From positions 6,154 to 41,791 of the forward strand of contig PFJE01000043.1 of the NCBI GenBank assembly GCA_002783865.1: a DNA stretch of 35,638 nt, in the 5' to 3' direction. Positions 1-7,964 of the stretch are shown one piece after another. A program made the position numbers and the translations under genes. The notes under the pieces were generated by a model. The model saw only the letters and a list, made by a program, of their open reading frames with translations. It was not told where the DNA came from and made no database searches. This DNA comes from Sphingomonadales bacterium CG_4_10_14_3_um_filter_58_15 (lineage in GTDB: Bacteria > Pseudomonadota > Alphaproteobacteria > Sphingomonadales > Sphingomonadaceae). Each line of letters begins with the position of its first letter. Within the stretch, counting starts at the first letter, position 1.

Positions 1-135
1 CTTGGCCGCGTCCTGCACGAACGCGCGGATATCGGCATCGCGCACATTCAGCGTGTGCTGCGCAGACGCCGGCGCGGCGTACAGGCTGGCAGACAGAGCA
101 AGAACGGCGATGATCCGGGCAAACAGGCTAGACAT
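1..135 (-). CDS. gspD: Type II secretion secretin GspD, N-terminal fragment
   Basis: Only the first 45 codons lie in the window and the gene runs off the left edge. The start MSSLFARIIAVLALSASLYA is a typical Sec signal peptide with probable cleavage after APASA. It is followed by QHTLNVRDADIRAFVQDAAK, which resembles the N0 domain that opens GspD secretins. GspD would form the outer-membrane pore of the type II secretion system. Its ATG overlaps the TAA stop of the upstream gene by one base (TAATG), so the two are probably translationally coupled. Identity rests on the N0-like start and on following gspC, the standard order of the operon. Confidence 0.75.
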   Translation of the reverse strand, partial: MSSLFARIIAVLALSASLYAAPASAQHTLNVRDADIRAFVQDAAK

Positions 136-956
136 TATGGGGCTCCCAGATTGACAGCAATCGGAACCGTATTGGCTCCGCGCTCGACTTCGACGGACAG
201 ACGAGCGCCCGGCTGGATTTGGCTTTTCAGGGTTTCGATATCGCTGGTCGAACTCACCCGATTGCCATTTATCGATACTATGACGTCGCCATCGCGAAAA
301 CCCGCACTCTTGAACAGACTGCCATCACCCAAAGGAGCGATGACAATACCGGTGACCTTGCCCTGTTCGTTGCGCGGTGCCAGCGATGCGATGCCGGGTA
401 TTTCATTGCCACCCGTTGCCAGCGTAGTGGCCACTTCTGGGTCTTCGGTCCCCACGGTTTGCGCCGGAACCGACTGGTCGAGATAGAGACTCTCCAGCAC
501 ACCGCCGCGACTGATGATCACATGGTCAAAGGCGACGCTGTTCAGGCTGACTCCCGACATGATCTCTTGGCCGACAACATAATTTTCCTGCACGCCATCC
601 GGTCCCGACAGAATCGCCGAACCGAGCCCCGACGCCTCGTTCATCCGGATCCCGAACAGCGTCAGTTGCAGCGATGTCACGACATTGGCGGTCTGCGCCG
701 CGCCGCCACGGAAAAACGGATCGAAGCTGCTGAACAGGGTCAGCCGCGATTGCGGCGACAGCACCTGTGCATCATTGGCGCGATAATCGCCGACCGGGCC
801 CAGCGGAGTCAGAACTAGCCAGGTCAGTCTGATCGCCTGAATCAGCAGCAAAACAACCAATATCACCAACAGCATAGGGTACAGGCCCTGCTGGTTATAC
901 CAGCGGGTCACGACGTCAAATCTGTCCGAAAAGCTATTTCCCACGAATCCCCGCAA
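135..956 (-). CDS. gspC: Type II secretion system inner-membrane protein GspC (PDZ-containing)
   Basis: This 273-residue protein has a short cytoplasmic N-terminus, one membrane segment (about residues 28-50), a periplasmic homology region (about 75-155, with SLQLTLFGI and AILSGPDG) and a C-terminal PDZ domain (about 195-270, with GDGSLFKSAGFRDGDVIVSI). This is the standard GspC layout. In the family, GspC links the inner-membrane platform to the secretin GspD, which follows directly here. The start is TTG, with GGGA 8 nt upstream. A GTG four codons later is possible but has a worse Shine-Dalgarno spacing. The rest of the secretion cluster would lie left of the window. Confidence 0.87.
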   Translation of the reverse strand: MRGFVGNSFSDRFDVVTRWYNQQGLYPMLLVILVVLLLIQAIRLTWLVLTPLGPVGDYRANDAQVLSPQSRLTLFSSFDPFFRGGAAQTANVVTSLQLTLFGIRMNEASGLGSAILSGPDGVQENYVVGQEIMSGVSLNSVAFDHVIISRGGVLESLYLDQSVPAQTVGTEDPEVATTLATGGNEIPGIASLAPRNEQGKVTGIVIAPLGDGSLFKSAGFRDGDVIVSINGNRVSSTSDIETLKSQIQPGARLSVEVERGANTVPIAVNLGAP

Positions 957-1052
957 CCTTGCAATCCCGTCGCGCTATAGCGATTTCACGACCATTCGAC
1001 GACTCATTGATGACGAATATATTACAGCTTTGGTCGGATTCGCCCAAAAAGA

Positions 1053-1700
1053 TCAGGGCAGTTGCATATTCAACAGCGCACCCAGATCACCCAGCGCCTG
1101 CTGTTCTGACGACACCTTGATCGCCGCCATGCCCAGTGCAGCCGCCGGTTTGCAGTTGATCCCGAGATCATCGAGATAGATGCACTGCGCCGGTTCGACA
1201 TTCAGCGCTTCACACATCATCTGGTAGATGCGGGGATCGGGCTTGCGGATTCCCGCCTTGCTGCTTTCAATAATATGGTCGAAGCGCTGCATGATATCCT
1301 TCACCGCCGCTGCCTTCTGGTCATCCATCGCCATCCCGGAGCCTTTACCGGCAGGGACATTGTTGGTGATGCAGGATATCCGGATACCCTCGGCTTGCAG
1401 GCGATCCAGCGTCGCTACCATATTGGGCCGCACATCTCCGGCCAGCCGCGCCAGCACATCTGCACCGCGCAGTTCAATGCCGATCGCGCGCGCTTCGGCG
1501 GCAAAGGCTTCGTCAAAACCGGCTGCGTCGATTTCCGCCCGTTCGAACTTCGCCCAGGCGTTGTCATCGGGATCGGCGCTGTTGATCCGGCGAACGCTGT
1601 CTTTCGGCACCCCCTTCTCGGCTTCCAGCCGGTTGAAGGCTTCAAACGGCGACGAGGTGATCACGCCGCCAAAATCAAAAATCACGGTGTCATAGTTCAT
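1053..1700 (-). CDS. HAD-superfamily hydrolase (HAD-IA type)
   Basis: A 215-residue protein with the haloacid dehalogenase motifs in order: motif I IFDFGGVITS with nucleophile D9, motif II T112 in CITNN, motif III K153 in RKPD, and motif IV D177-D178 in IYLDD. Residue D+2 is Gly (DFGG), not the second Asp typical of HAD phosphatases. This is seen in some phosphatase-like and dehalogenase-like members such as YihX-type DLGN proteins, so the substrate cannot be read from the sequence. The cap insert between motifs I and II is alpha-helical, as in subfamily I. Its ATG overlaps the transporter stop by 4 bp (ATGA), making it the last gene of the SMP-30/VIT/HAD operon. Confidence 0.83.
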   Translation of the reverse strand: MNYDTVIFDFGGVITSSPFEAFNRLEAEKGVPKDSVRRINSADPDDNAWAKFERAEIDAAGFDEAFAAEARAIGIELRGADVLARLAGDVRPNMVATLDRLQAEGIRISCITNNVPAGKGSGMAMDDQKAAAVKDIMQRFDHIIESSKAGIRKPDPRIYQMMCEALNVEPAQCIYLDDLGINCKPAAALGMAAIKVSSEQQALGDLGALLNMQLP

Positions 1701-2395
1701 GCAACAGTAGCTCCAAAAATCGACCCGATGGCGGCGGTGGCGGCCATCGCAGCGGCCCCCCAGAAGGTGACCCGGACCACCGGTCGCCAGATCGGCGCCC
1801 CGCCCAGCATGGCTCCCGCCGCGCCCAATGCAGCAAGCAGCGCCAGCGCCGCGCCGGACACCACCCAGATCAGCATCTGGCCCGACAACAGCGCCGCGAG
1901 AATGACCGGCAAGATCGCGCCCACCGCAAAAGCCAGCGCTGACGCAAGGGCGGCCTGCAGCGGCTTGGCCGAGAAATGCTTGGTCAGGCCAAGCTCGTCG
2001 CGCAAATGCGTACCGAGCGCGTCATGCGCCGTCATCTGGTCGGTGACCTGTTCTGCCAAGTCAGCCGTCAGTCCCCGGTTCTTGTAGATCGAGATCAACT
2101 CGATCCGCTCGGCCTTGGGCTGATGCTCCAGCTCCCAGGCTTCCTTGGCCCGTTCGGCCTTTTCGCTATCGGCCTGGGAACTGACCGATACATATTCGCC
2201 TGCCGCCATTGACATGGCGCCGGCTACGAGACCGGCAAAGGCAGTGAGCAATATTGTCTGCTGGGACGTCGCCGCTGCGGCAACCCCGACGACCAGACTG
2301 GCGGTCGAGACAATCCCGTCATTGGCACCCAATACGGCAGCGCGCAGCCAGCCGACCCGGTCGATCCGGTGTGATTCGTCATGGATTCTTGACAA
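1697..2395 (-). CDS. VIT1/CCC1 family iron/manganese transporter
   Basis: A 232-residue membrane protein. The N-terminal motif AAVLGANDGIVSTASLVVGV and the next helix AGAMSMAAGEYVSVSSQAD are diagnostic of the VIT1/CCC1 family, which moves Fe2+ or Mn2+ out of the cytosol. A charged, Glu-rich loop (about 75-130, with KAERAKEAWELEHQPKAER) corresponds to the metal-binding domain between TM2 and TM3. Three further helices follow. It starts 9 bp after the SMP-30-like gene and overlaps the HAD gene by 4 bp, so the three are probably co-transcribed. Whether Fe or Mn is preferred cannot be read from sequence. A second candidate Mn exporter (MntP) lies at 6689-7249. Confidence 0.9.
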   Translation of the reverse strand: MSRIHDESHRIDRVGWLRAAVLGANDGIVSTASLVVGVAAAATSQQTILLTAFAGLVAGAMSMAAGEYVSVSSQADSEKAERAKEAWELEHQPKAERIELISIYKNRGLTADLAEQVTDQMTAHDALGTHLRDELGLTKHFSAKPLQAALASALAFAVGAILPVILAALLSGQMLIWVVSGAALALLAALGAAGAMLGGAPIWRPVVRVTFWGAAAMAATAAIGSIFGATVA

Positions 2396-2404
2396 GGGCA
2401 GTTC

Positions 2405-3325
2405 CTATTTGTTGAGATATTCCAGTTTCATTCCCGGCCGCTTCCATCGGGTTTTGACCAGTTTTCCGGTTGCGGACAGGCAGATCCAGGCATCCATCAT
2501 ATCCTCGCCGCCAAAACAGATATTGGTGGTAAAAATATCCGGCGTGGCGACAAATTCGACCAGCTCGCCCTCGGGAGAAATCACACTGATTCCGCTTTCA
2601 CCGATGGTCGCAACGCAGATATTGCCGCATTCCTCCATCGCCAGACTGTCGAAAAATTTATAGCCTGAGGGGCGATAGAGCGGGATGCCGGGACCGCCGG
2701 GGCCAGCATCGGGTGCCACCTTGCCGGGCGCGGTGATATTGAATTTCATCAATCTGCAGGTGAAGGTTTCCGCAGCGTAGAGCGTCTTGCCGTCCGGCGA
2801 AATGCCGACGCCATTGGGATTGTTGGAAGGAAAGATCACTTCTTCCAGATGGCTGCCATCGGCCTTGGCATAGAAAATGCCGACGATGTCGTGACAGCGT
2901 TTGTCATAGTCGGTCTTGCCATGGTCGGTGAACCAGAAGCCGCCATGCGTATCGAACTGGATATCATTGGGTCCGCGCAGGATGCAGCCGAAATCGCCGT
3001 CGTTATAGAGGGTTTCGACCTCGCCGGTCTCGGGATCAACCCGCTGAATACGGCCGCCGACATAATCCTTGGCGATACCGGCGGGGGTCAGAAAACCATT
3101 TTCATCGTGATATTCAAAACCACCATTGTTGCAGACATAGATTTTGCCATCGGGACCCATAGCCGCGCCGTTGGGACCGCCGCCGGTTTTCGCGACCAGC
3201 TGCTTGGTGCCATCGGGCAAGACCCGGGTCAGCTGCTGCGCCTCGATTTCGACCAATATGACGCTGCCGTCCGGCATAGCAATCGGCCCTTCGGGAAAAC
3301 GCAGGCCTTCGGTGACGATCTCCAT
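2405..3325 (-). CDS. SMP-30/gluconolactonase-like beta-propeller protein
   Basis: A 306-residue protein of the SMP-30/gluconolactonase/LRE family, six-bladed propellers that usually hydrolyse sugar or other lactones with one divalent metal. Family features are E12 in LRFPEGP, RGPNDIQFD, NPNGVGISPDGKTLY and an Asp in the FFDSLAMEECGN stretch, consistent with the Glu/Asn/Asp metal site. There is no signal peptide, so it is cytoplasmic. The start is supported by GAGGAG 7 nt upstream. It is divergent from an aldehyde dehydrogenase across about 86 bp, which hints at a shared catabolic role. The actual lactone substrate is unknown. Confidence 0.85.
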   Translation of the reverse strand: MEIVTEGLRFPEGPIAMPDGSVILVEIEAQQLTRVLPDGTKQLVAKTGGGPNGAAMGPDGKIYVCNNGGFEYHDENGFLTPAGIAKDYVGGRIQRVDPETGEVETLYNDGDFGCILRGPNDIQFDTHGGFWFTDHGKTDYDKRCHDIVGIFYAKADGSHLEEVIFPSNNPNGVGISPDGKTLYAAETFTCRLMKFNITAPGKVAPDAGPGGPGIPLYRPSGYKFFDSLAMEECGNICVATIGESGISVISPEGELVEFVATPDIFTTNICFGGEDMMDAWICLSATGKLVKTRWKRPGMKLEYLNK

Positions 3326-3411
3326 GAAAATCTCCTCTCATTATTTCTCACAGTCATTGCGGGATTCGGGCTACAAGTCTAGTGCCAAGACAGAAGGTTT
3401 CAGGAGCAACC

Positions 3412-4848
3412 ATGTCCAATTCATATCCGCAAAAACTGCAATTCCATATCGATGGCGAATGGATCGATGTTGGCGAGCGCGATGTTCATCATGTCGTGAA
3501 CCCGGCGACCGGCAAGGTCATCTCCGATTTGCCGAAAGCAACCAGGGCTGATCTGGATCGCGCGCTGGATGCGGCGGACCGCGCCTTTCCGATCTGGCGC
3601 GACACGCCGGTGGGCGAGCGCGCCGCGATCCTCCACAAGGCCGCCGATCTGATGCGCGAACGGGCGCCGGAAATTGGCCGACTGATGACCGCAGAGCAAG
3701 GCAAGCCACTACCCCAGGCGATCGGCGAAGTCACCGCATCCGCCAGCCATTTCGACATCATGGCCGAAGAAGCCAAGCGCTGTTACGGCCGCGTATTGGT
3801 GCGCCCCGCAGGTCAGAACAGTTTCGTCAAATATCAGCCGGTTGGGCCCGTGGCGGCCTTCAGCCCCTGGAATTTCCCGGTCTTCACCCCAGTGCGCAAG
3901 CTCGCCCCGGCGATTGCTGCCGGCTGCTCGATCATTCTCAAACCGGCAGAGGAAACCCCGGCCAGCCCGATCGAGATGATCCGCTGCCTGGTCGATGCGG
4001 GCCTGCCCGCCGGTGTTGCACAAGTTGTCTTTGGCGATCCGGCCGAAGTCTCCAGCCATCTCATCGCCTCGCCGGTGATCCGCAAGATCAGCTTCACCGG
4101 TTCCGTCCCCGTCGGCAAGCATCTGATGAAGCTCGCCGCCGAAGGCATGAAACGCACGACCATGGAGCTGGGCGGACACGCGCCGGTGCTGGTGTTCGAT
4201 GACTGCGATCTGGAAAAGACGCTTGATCTGGTGGTCACCGGAAAATTCCGCAATGCCGGTCAGGTCTGCGTTTCTCCAACCCGATTCTATGTCCAGTCGG
4301 GCATCTATGACCGATTCGAAAAGGCCTTTACAGAGCGCGCCGCCAAGGTTGCGGTCGGTGATGGCTTTGCTGACGGAATTGAAATGGGTCCGCTGGCCAA
4401 TCCCCGTCGACCCAGTTCGGTCGGCGATATGATCAGCGATGCCAAAAGCAAGGGCGCGGAAGTGATGCTCGGCGGCCACCGGCAGGACAAGGACGGCTTT
4501 TTCTTTGATCCGACGGTGCTGTCGCATGTTCCGCTCGACGCCAATATCATGAACGACGAGCCGTTTGGCCCGGTCGCGGTGATGCGGCCGTTCGACACGC
4601 TCGACGAAGCGATTGAACAGGCCAACCGCCTGCCCTTGGGACTCGCCGCTTATGCCTTTACCTCCAGCCTGCACACCGCCAATATGGTCGGCGACAAGAT
4701 TGAAGCCGGAATGGTGGCGATCAACAATCTCACCGTCAGCCCCGGCGACGCGCCCTTCGGCGGCGTCAAGGAAAGCGGCCATGGATCGGAAGACGGACCC
4801 GACGGGCTAAAAGCCTATATGGTGACCAAAGCAATCCATCAGGCTTGA
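3412..4848 (+). CDS. NAD(P)-dependent aldehyde dehydrogenase, succinate-semialdehyde dehydrogenase-like
   Basis: A 478-residue ALDH. Catalytic Cys286 lies in NAGQVCVSPTR and general-base Glu252 in MELGGHAP. The cofactor-site motifs FSPWNFP (150-156), LKPAEETP and FTGSVPVGK are in place. It resembles succinate/glutarate-semialdehyde dehydrogenase-type enzymes, but specificity among small semialdehydes cannot be fixed. I chose the ATG at 3412, with AGGAG just upstream. The frame stays open to a GTG at 3382, but those ten codons have no support. It is divergent from the SMP-30-like gene and precedes a ThDP enzyme after a repeat. A lactone-to-acid-to-semialdehyde route is plausible but inferred. 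Confidence 0.9.
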   Translation: MSNSYPQKLQFHIDGEWIDVGERDVHHVVNPATGKVISDLPKATRADLDRALDAADRAFPIWRDTPVGERAAILHKAADLMRERAPEIGRLMTAEQGKPLPQAIGEVTASASHFDIMAEEAKRCYGRVLVRPAGQNSFVKYQPVGPVAAFSPWNFPVFTPVRKLAPAIAAGCSIILKPAEETPASPIEMIRCLVDAGLPAGVAQVVFGDPAEVSSHLIASPVIRKISFTGSVPVGKHLMKLAAEGMKRTTMELGGHAPVLVFDDCDLEKTLDLVVTGKFRNAGQVCVSPTRFYVQSGIYDRFEKAFTERAAKVAVGDGFADGIEMGPLANPRRPSSVGDMISDAKSKGAEVMLGGHRQDKDGFFFDPTVLSHVPLDANIMNDEPFGPVAVMRPFDTLDEAIEQANRLPLGLAAYAFTSSLHTANMVGDKIEAGMVAINNLTVSPGDAPFGGVKESGHGSEDGPDGLKAYMVTKAIHQA

Positions 4849-4854
4849 ACAATT

Positions 4855-5016
4855 CCCTCTCCCTTCGGGGAGAGGGTTGCGGCGACTTGGCAACTTGTTG
4901 CCTAGTCATAGCTGGGTGAGGGTGTACACTGTCTCGAGGGCAGAACACCCTCATCCAACTCCGCCTAGCCAGCAAGCTGGCAAGGCTTTGTATCCTTCTC
5001 CCTCACGGGAGAAGGG
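4855..5016. repeat. Palindromic intergenic repeat, family R1, complete two-arm copy
   Basis: An element of about 160 bp with two imperfectly complementary arms facing each other. The left arm starts with its own hairpin (CCCTCTCCC-TTC-GGGGAGAGGG) and ends GGGTGAGGGTGT near 4934. The right arm starts ACACCCTCATCCAACT at 4948 and ends in a second hairpin, TTCTCCCTCACGGGAGAA. The reverse complement of either arm matches arms at 34964-35279, so this is a dispersed family. It fills almost the whole gap between the ALDH and ThDP genes and encodes nothing: the open frame through it gives only repeat-derived peptide such as PSPSREKG. Confidence 0.85.
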
Positions 5017-5032
5017 AGTGAAGGACGAAGAA

Positions 5033-6682
5033 ATGAAAAAACGCACCGGGGCACAGATACTCGTCGACCAGCTGGTCATCCAGGGCACAGAACGCATCTT
5101 CACCGTGCCCGGCGAGAGTTTCCTCTCGGTGCTCGACGCGCTGCACGACTGCGCCTCGATCCAGACCGTCTCCACCCGTCAGGACGGCAGCGCCGCCTTC
5201 ATGGCCGAGGCCGACGGCAAGATGACCGGCCAGCCCGGCATCGCCTTTGTCACCCGCGGCCCCGGCGCCACCAACGCCAGCATCGGCGTCCACACCGCGA
5301 TGCAGGATTCGACCCCGATGATCCTGTTCATTGGCGATGTCGCCCGCGATGACCGTGACCGCGAAGGCTTTCAGGAAGTCGATTTCACCGCGATGTTCAC
5401 TCCGCTCGCCAAATGGGCGGCAAGAATCGACAATGCCGCGCGCATTCCGGAATATCTCGCCCGCGCCTTCGATACCGCCAGCTCCGGCCGGCCCGGCCCG
5501 GTGGTCCTCGCCCTGCCCGAGGACATGTTGCGCGACGAGGTCGAGGCGCTCGACCGGCCGAAGGTCATTGCTCCGGCCCAACCGCTCTGCCCCGATTCGA
5601 TGACCACTCTCACCGACATGCTGCGCGATGCCACCGATCCGATCGCCATCATCGGCGGTGCCGCCTGGAGCGCCAAGGCCAGACATTATTTCGCCGAATA
5701 TGCCGAGCGGATCGGGCTGCCGGTGGCGGTCGCCTTCCGGCGGCAGGATAATTTCCCCAATACCAGCCCGGTCTATGCCGGCAATCTCGGCTATGGTCCC
5801 AATCCGAAGCTCACCCAGCGGATCAGGGATGCCGATCTGATACTCGCGGTCGGCGCACGGCTCGGCGAGGCGACCACCGATGGCTATACTTTGATCACTC
5901 CCGACCATCCCGACCAGATCCTGGTCCACGTCCATCCCGATCCCGACGAGCTCAACCATGTCTACCGCACCGACCTGCCGATCTGCGCCGAGATGGACGA
6001 ATTTGCCGAACAGGTGGCGCTGTGGGACGATGATTTGCTCAGCTTTGACGCGGGCAAGACGGCACATGACAATTATCTCGAATGGTCCAGCCCGAAACCG
6101 ACCGCCGCCAAACTCGACCTCGGCCTTTGCGTGGCTGCAATGCAGGAACAACTCCCCGCCGACACAATCATCTGCAACGGGGCCGGCAATTTCTCCGGCT
6201 GGTGGCACCGCTACTGGACATATGGCAATTTCCCCAGCCAGCTCGCCCCGACCTCCGGCGCGATGGGCTACGGCGTCCCCGCCTCGGTCGCTGCCGCCTT
6301 GCGCTTCCCCGAGCGCGTCTCGGTGGTGATCGCCGGTGACGGCGACTTCATGATGAACGGCCAGGAACTCGCCACCGCGATCCAGTATGACGCCAATCTG
6401 CTGGTGCTGGTGATCGACAACGGCAGCTTCGGCACCATCCGCCTGCACCAGGAACGCGAATATCCGGCGCGGCTATCGGCGACATCGCTGAAGAACCCGG
6501 ATTTCGCCAAACTGGCCGAAGCTTATGGCGGCTGGAACGCGACCGTCGAAAGCACCGACGAATTCGCACCGGCACTAGCCGAAGCGATGAAGCGCAAAGG
6601 ATTGCGGCTGCTGCACCTCAAGACCGATGTCGAGTTTCTGACGGCCGCTGGCGCAACGGTGACCGGCTTGCGGGGAAAATAA
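5033..6682 (+). CDS. Thiamine-diphosphate-dependent enzyme, acetolactate synthase/benzoylformate decarboxylase-like
   Basis: A 549-residue protein with the three ThDP-enzyme domains. The PYR domain is about residues 1-175 (FTVPGESF, FVTRGPGATNASIGVH). The central domain is about 190-330. The PP domain is about 360-545, with the ThDP/Mg motif starting GDGDFMMNGQEL and ending IDNGSFGTI. Related proteins are annotated only as acetolactate synthase or ThDP-binding protein, so the reaction is undetermined. The residue aligned with the usual ThDP-activating Glu (RHE or RQEG) is Asp51, in STRQDGSAAF. The ATG at 5033 is chosen because AAGGA lies 7 nt upstream; the frame upstream of it is repeat DNA. 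Confidence 0.85.
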   Translation: MKKRTGAQILVDQLVIQGTERIFTVPGESFLSVLDALHDCASIQTVSTRQDGSAAFMAEADGKMTGQPGIAFVTRGPGATNASIGVHTAMQDSTPMILFIGDVARDDRDREGFQEVDFTAMFTPLAKWAARIDNAARIPEYLARAFDTASSGRPGPVVLALPEDMLRDEVEALDRPKVIAPAQPLCPDSMTTLTDMLRDATDPIAIIGGAAWSAKARHYFAEYAERIGLPVAVAFRRQDNFPNTSPVYAGNLGYGPNPKLTQRIRDADLILAVGARLGEATTDGYTLITPDHPDQILVHVHPDPDELNHVYRTDLPICAEMDEFAEQVALWDDDLLSFDAGKTAHDNYLEWSSPKPTAAKLDLGLCVAAMQEQLPADTIICNGAGNFSGWWHRYWTYGNFPSQLAPTSGAMGYGVPASVAAALRFPERVSVVIAGDGDFMMNGQELATAIQYDANLLVLVIDNGSFGTIRLHQEREYPARLSATSLKNPDFAKLAEAYGGWNATVESTDEFAPALAEAMKRKGLRLLHLKTDVEFLTAAGATVTGLRGK

Positions 6683-6688
6683 GCTCAA

Positions 6689-7249
6689 TCACCCGCCAAA
6701 ATACTGCTGCATCACAAAAATCTTGATCCCCAGCCCGATCAGGATCAGCCCCCCCAGCACCTCGGCCCATTTGCCGATTCGAGCACCGACCAGCGCCCCC
6801 AGATAGACGCCAGGCCAAGTCAGCAGCGCTGTGGTCAGTCCGATCACCGCGCAGGCCAGAACAATCGGCGCGCCAATGCTCGGCAAGGTGATCCCGGCAA
6901 TCGCGGCGTCAATGCTGGTGGCAATGGAGACGACCAGTAGCGGCCACAGCGACAGTTCCTTCAGCGGCTCGTCGGGGTCGCGATCGAGCCCCTCCCGGAT
7001 CATCCGCAGCCCGAGCCCACCGAGCAGCACCAGCGCGATCCAGTGGGCCACCGATTCGATGGAGGCGGCAAAGGCAATCCCCAGCCCCCAGCCGAGCAAC
7101 GGCATGATCGCCTGGGCGAGGCCAAAGGCGAGACTCATCCGCAAGGCCATCGACCGGCTAGGGCGACTGGACGCGCCCTGCGCCACCGCGGCGGCAAAGG
7201 CATCCATGGCGAGACCGAGGGAGAGGAGAATCAGGGAAAGCATGATCAT
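6689..7249 (-). CDS. mntP: Manganese efflux pump MntP
   Basis: A 186-residue six-helix membrane protein of the MntP (YebN) family, which exports Mn2+. The two conserved acidic membrane motifs are present: D16 in LGLAMDAFA and D114 in SIATSIDAAIAG, matching the Asp pair needed by E. coli MntP. A central charged loop (about 85-100) separates the two three-helix repeats. It converges with the ThDP gene, with only 6 bp between stops. The upstream 100 bp shows no recognisable manganese riboswitch. An ATG two codons downstream is an alternative start with no effect on function. Confidence 0.93.
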   Translation of the reverse strand: MIMLSLILLSLGLAMDAFAAAVAQGASSRPSRSMALRMSLAFGLAQAIMPLLGWGLGIAFAASIESVAHWIALVLLGGLGLRMIREGLDRDPDEPLKELSLWPLLVVSIATSIDAAIAGITLPSIGAPIVLACAVIGLTTALLTWPGVYLGALVGARIGKWAEVLGGLILIGLGIKIFVMQQYFGG

Positions 7250-7349
7250 GCGGGGGCCTTGAAAGCATTGCGGAAAAAATTCAACCGCCAGATATGTTCA
7301 TCGCCCGATTTCCGGAACCGCACCGCCCGGGATCAGCGTGGCGCTTCGG

Positions 7350-7760
7350 TCACTCGCCAGCCATCGCCAGAATCGCCAGCCATTCCTTCTCCGTCACCGG
7401 TGCCACCGACAGCCGCGACTGCCTGAGGATCGCCAGATCCGCGAGCTCAGGATTCTGCTTTATCGCCTTCAGCGACACCGGCTTGGCCAGCTTCCGCACC
7501 GGCTTCACCTTGACCACCACCCATCGTTCCGGATCGGTGGTCACATCCGGGCTATGCTCCTCGCTTACCTCCATGATGCCGACCACGTCCAGACCCTGAC
7601 GCGAATGATAGAAAAAGATCTGATCGCCCTTCTTCATCGCTTTCATATTGTTCGACGCCTGCGCATTTTTGACGCCGTCCCAGGTGCCTTCCCCCTCGGC
7701 GACCAGATCGTCCCAGCCGTAGACATCCGGCTCCGATTTCATCAGCCAATATTGCGGCAT
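7350..7760 (-). CDS. EVE domain-containing protein
   Basis: A 136-residue single-domain EVE protein (PUA-like fold). The signature start YWLMKSEPDVYGWDDL, the WDGVKNAQASNNMKAMKKGD stretch and FYHSRQG are characteristic. EVE domains are related to YTH domains and are proposed to recognise modified bases in nucleic acid. Stand-alone copies like this are common in proteobacteria and their physiological role is unclear. There is no restriction or nuclease gene beside it, so a defence role is not supported by context. It is probably transcribed alone or together with mntP, 100 bp downstream. Confidence 0.9.
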   Translation of the reverse strand: MPQYWLMKSEPDVYGWDDLVAEGEGTWDGVKNAQASNNMKAMKKGDQIFFYHSRQGLDVVGIMEVSEEHSPDVTTDPERWVVVKVKPVRKLAKPVSLKAIKQNPELADLAILRQSRLSVAPVTEKEWLAILAMAGE

Positions 7761-7797
7761 TGCGAACTCCTGCGTTGTTTACGAGCTTCGTTTCTAG

Positions 7798-7868
7798 CCG
7801 TTAGTGGTGAGCTTGTCGAACCACGCTTCTCGTCTTGAGCCGCCCTTCGACAGGCTCAGGGCTAACGG
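7798..7868. repeat. Imperfect palindromic repeat, family R3
   Basis: The arms CCGTTAGTGGTGAGCTTGTC (continuing GAACCAC) and CTTCGACAGGCTCAGGGCTA (continuing ACGG) face each other across about 20 bp. They pair with a few mismatches. The arm sequence TTCGACAGGCTCAGGGC is a type of intergenic palindrome seen repeatedly in proteobacterial genomes, including sphingomonads. It lies between the EVE gene start and the terminator of the next gene. Only one copy is in this window. Confidence 0.7.
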
Positions 7869-7912
7869 TAGAAATAGATTCCCAGTAAAGTCAGAGGGAA
7901 ACTCGCGCCCAT

Positions 7913-7942
7913 AAAAAAGGCCCCGCATTTCTGCGAGGCCTT
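7913..7942 (-). terminator. Rho-independent terminator after fasciclin gene 1
   Basis: On the minus strand the stem AAGGCCTCGCA pairs with TGCGGGGCCTT across a 4-nt loop, 11 positions with one mismatch, and is followed by six T residues. It begins about 20 nt after the stop of the fasciclin gene at 7965. Confidence 0.9.
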
Positions 7943-7964
7943 CCCTGTCAGTCAATAACGCCGC

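Noticed and set aside
4877-5032. N-terminal extension of the ThDP enzyme
   Set aside because: These 52 codons translate the R1 repeat (HPHPTPPSQQAGK, PSPSREKG); the true start at 5033 has its own Shine-Dalgarno.
5003-6448. Minus-strand open frame of 481 codons opposite the ThDP enzyme
   Set aside because: Antisense to clear ThDP motifs; Gly/His/Asp-rich translation without a domain.
7250-7349. Manganese (yybP-ykoY) riboswitch upstream of mntP
   Set aside because: The 100-bp leader shows no conserved riboswitch core, and the gene start is supported without it.
7350-7760. EVE protein as part of a defence system
   Set aside because: No restriction, nuclease or helicase gene is adjacent; neighbours are a metal exporter and fasciclin proteins.
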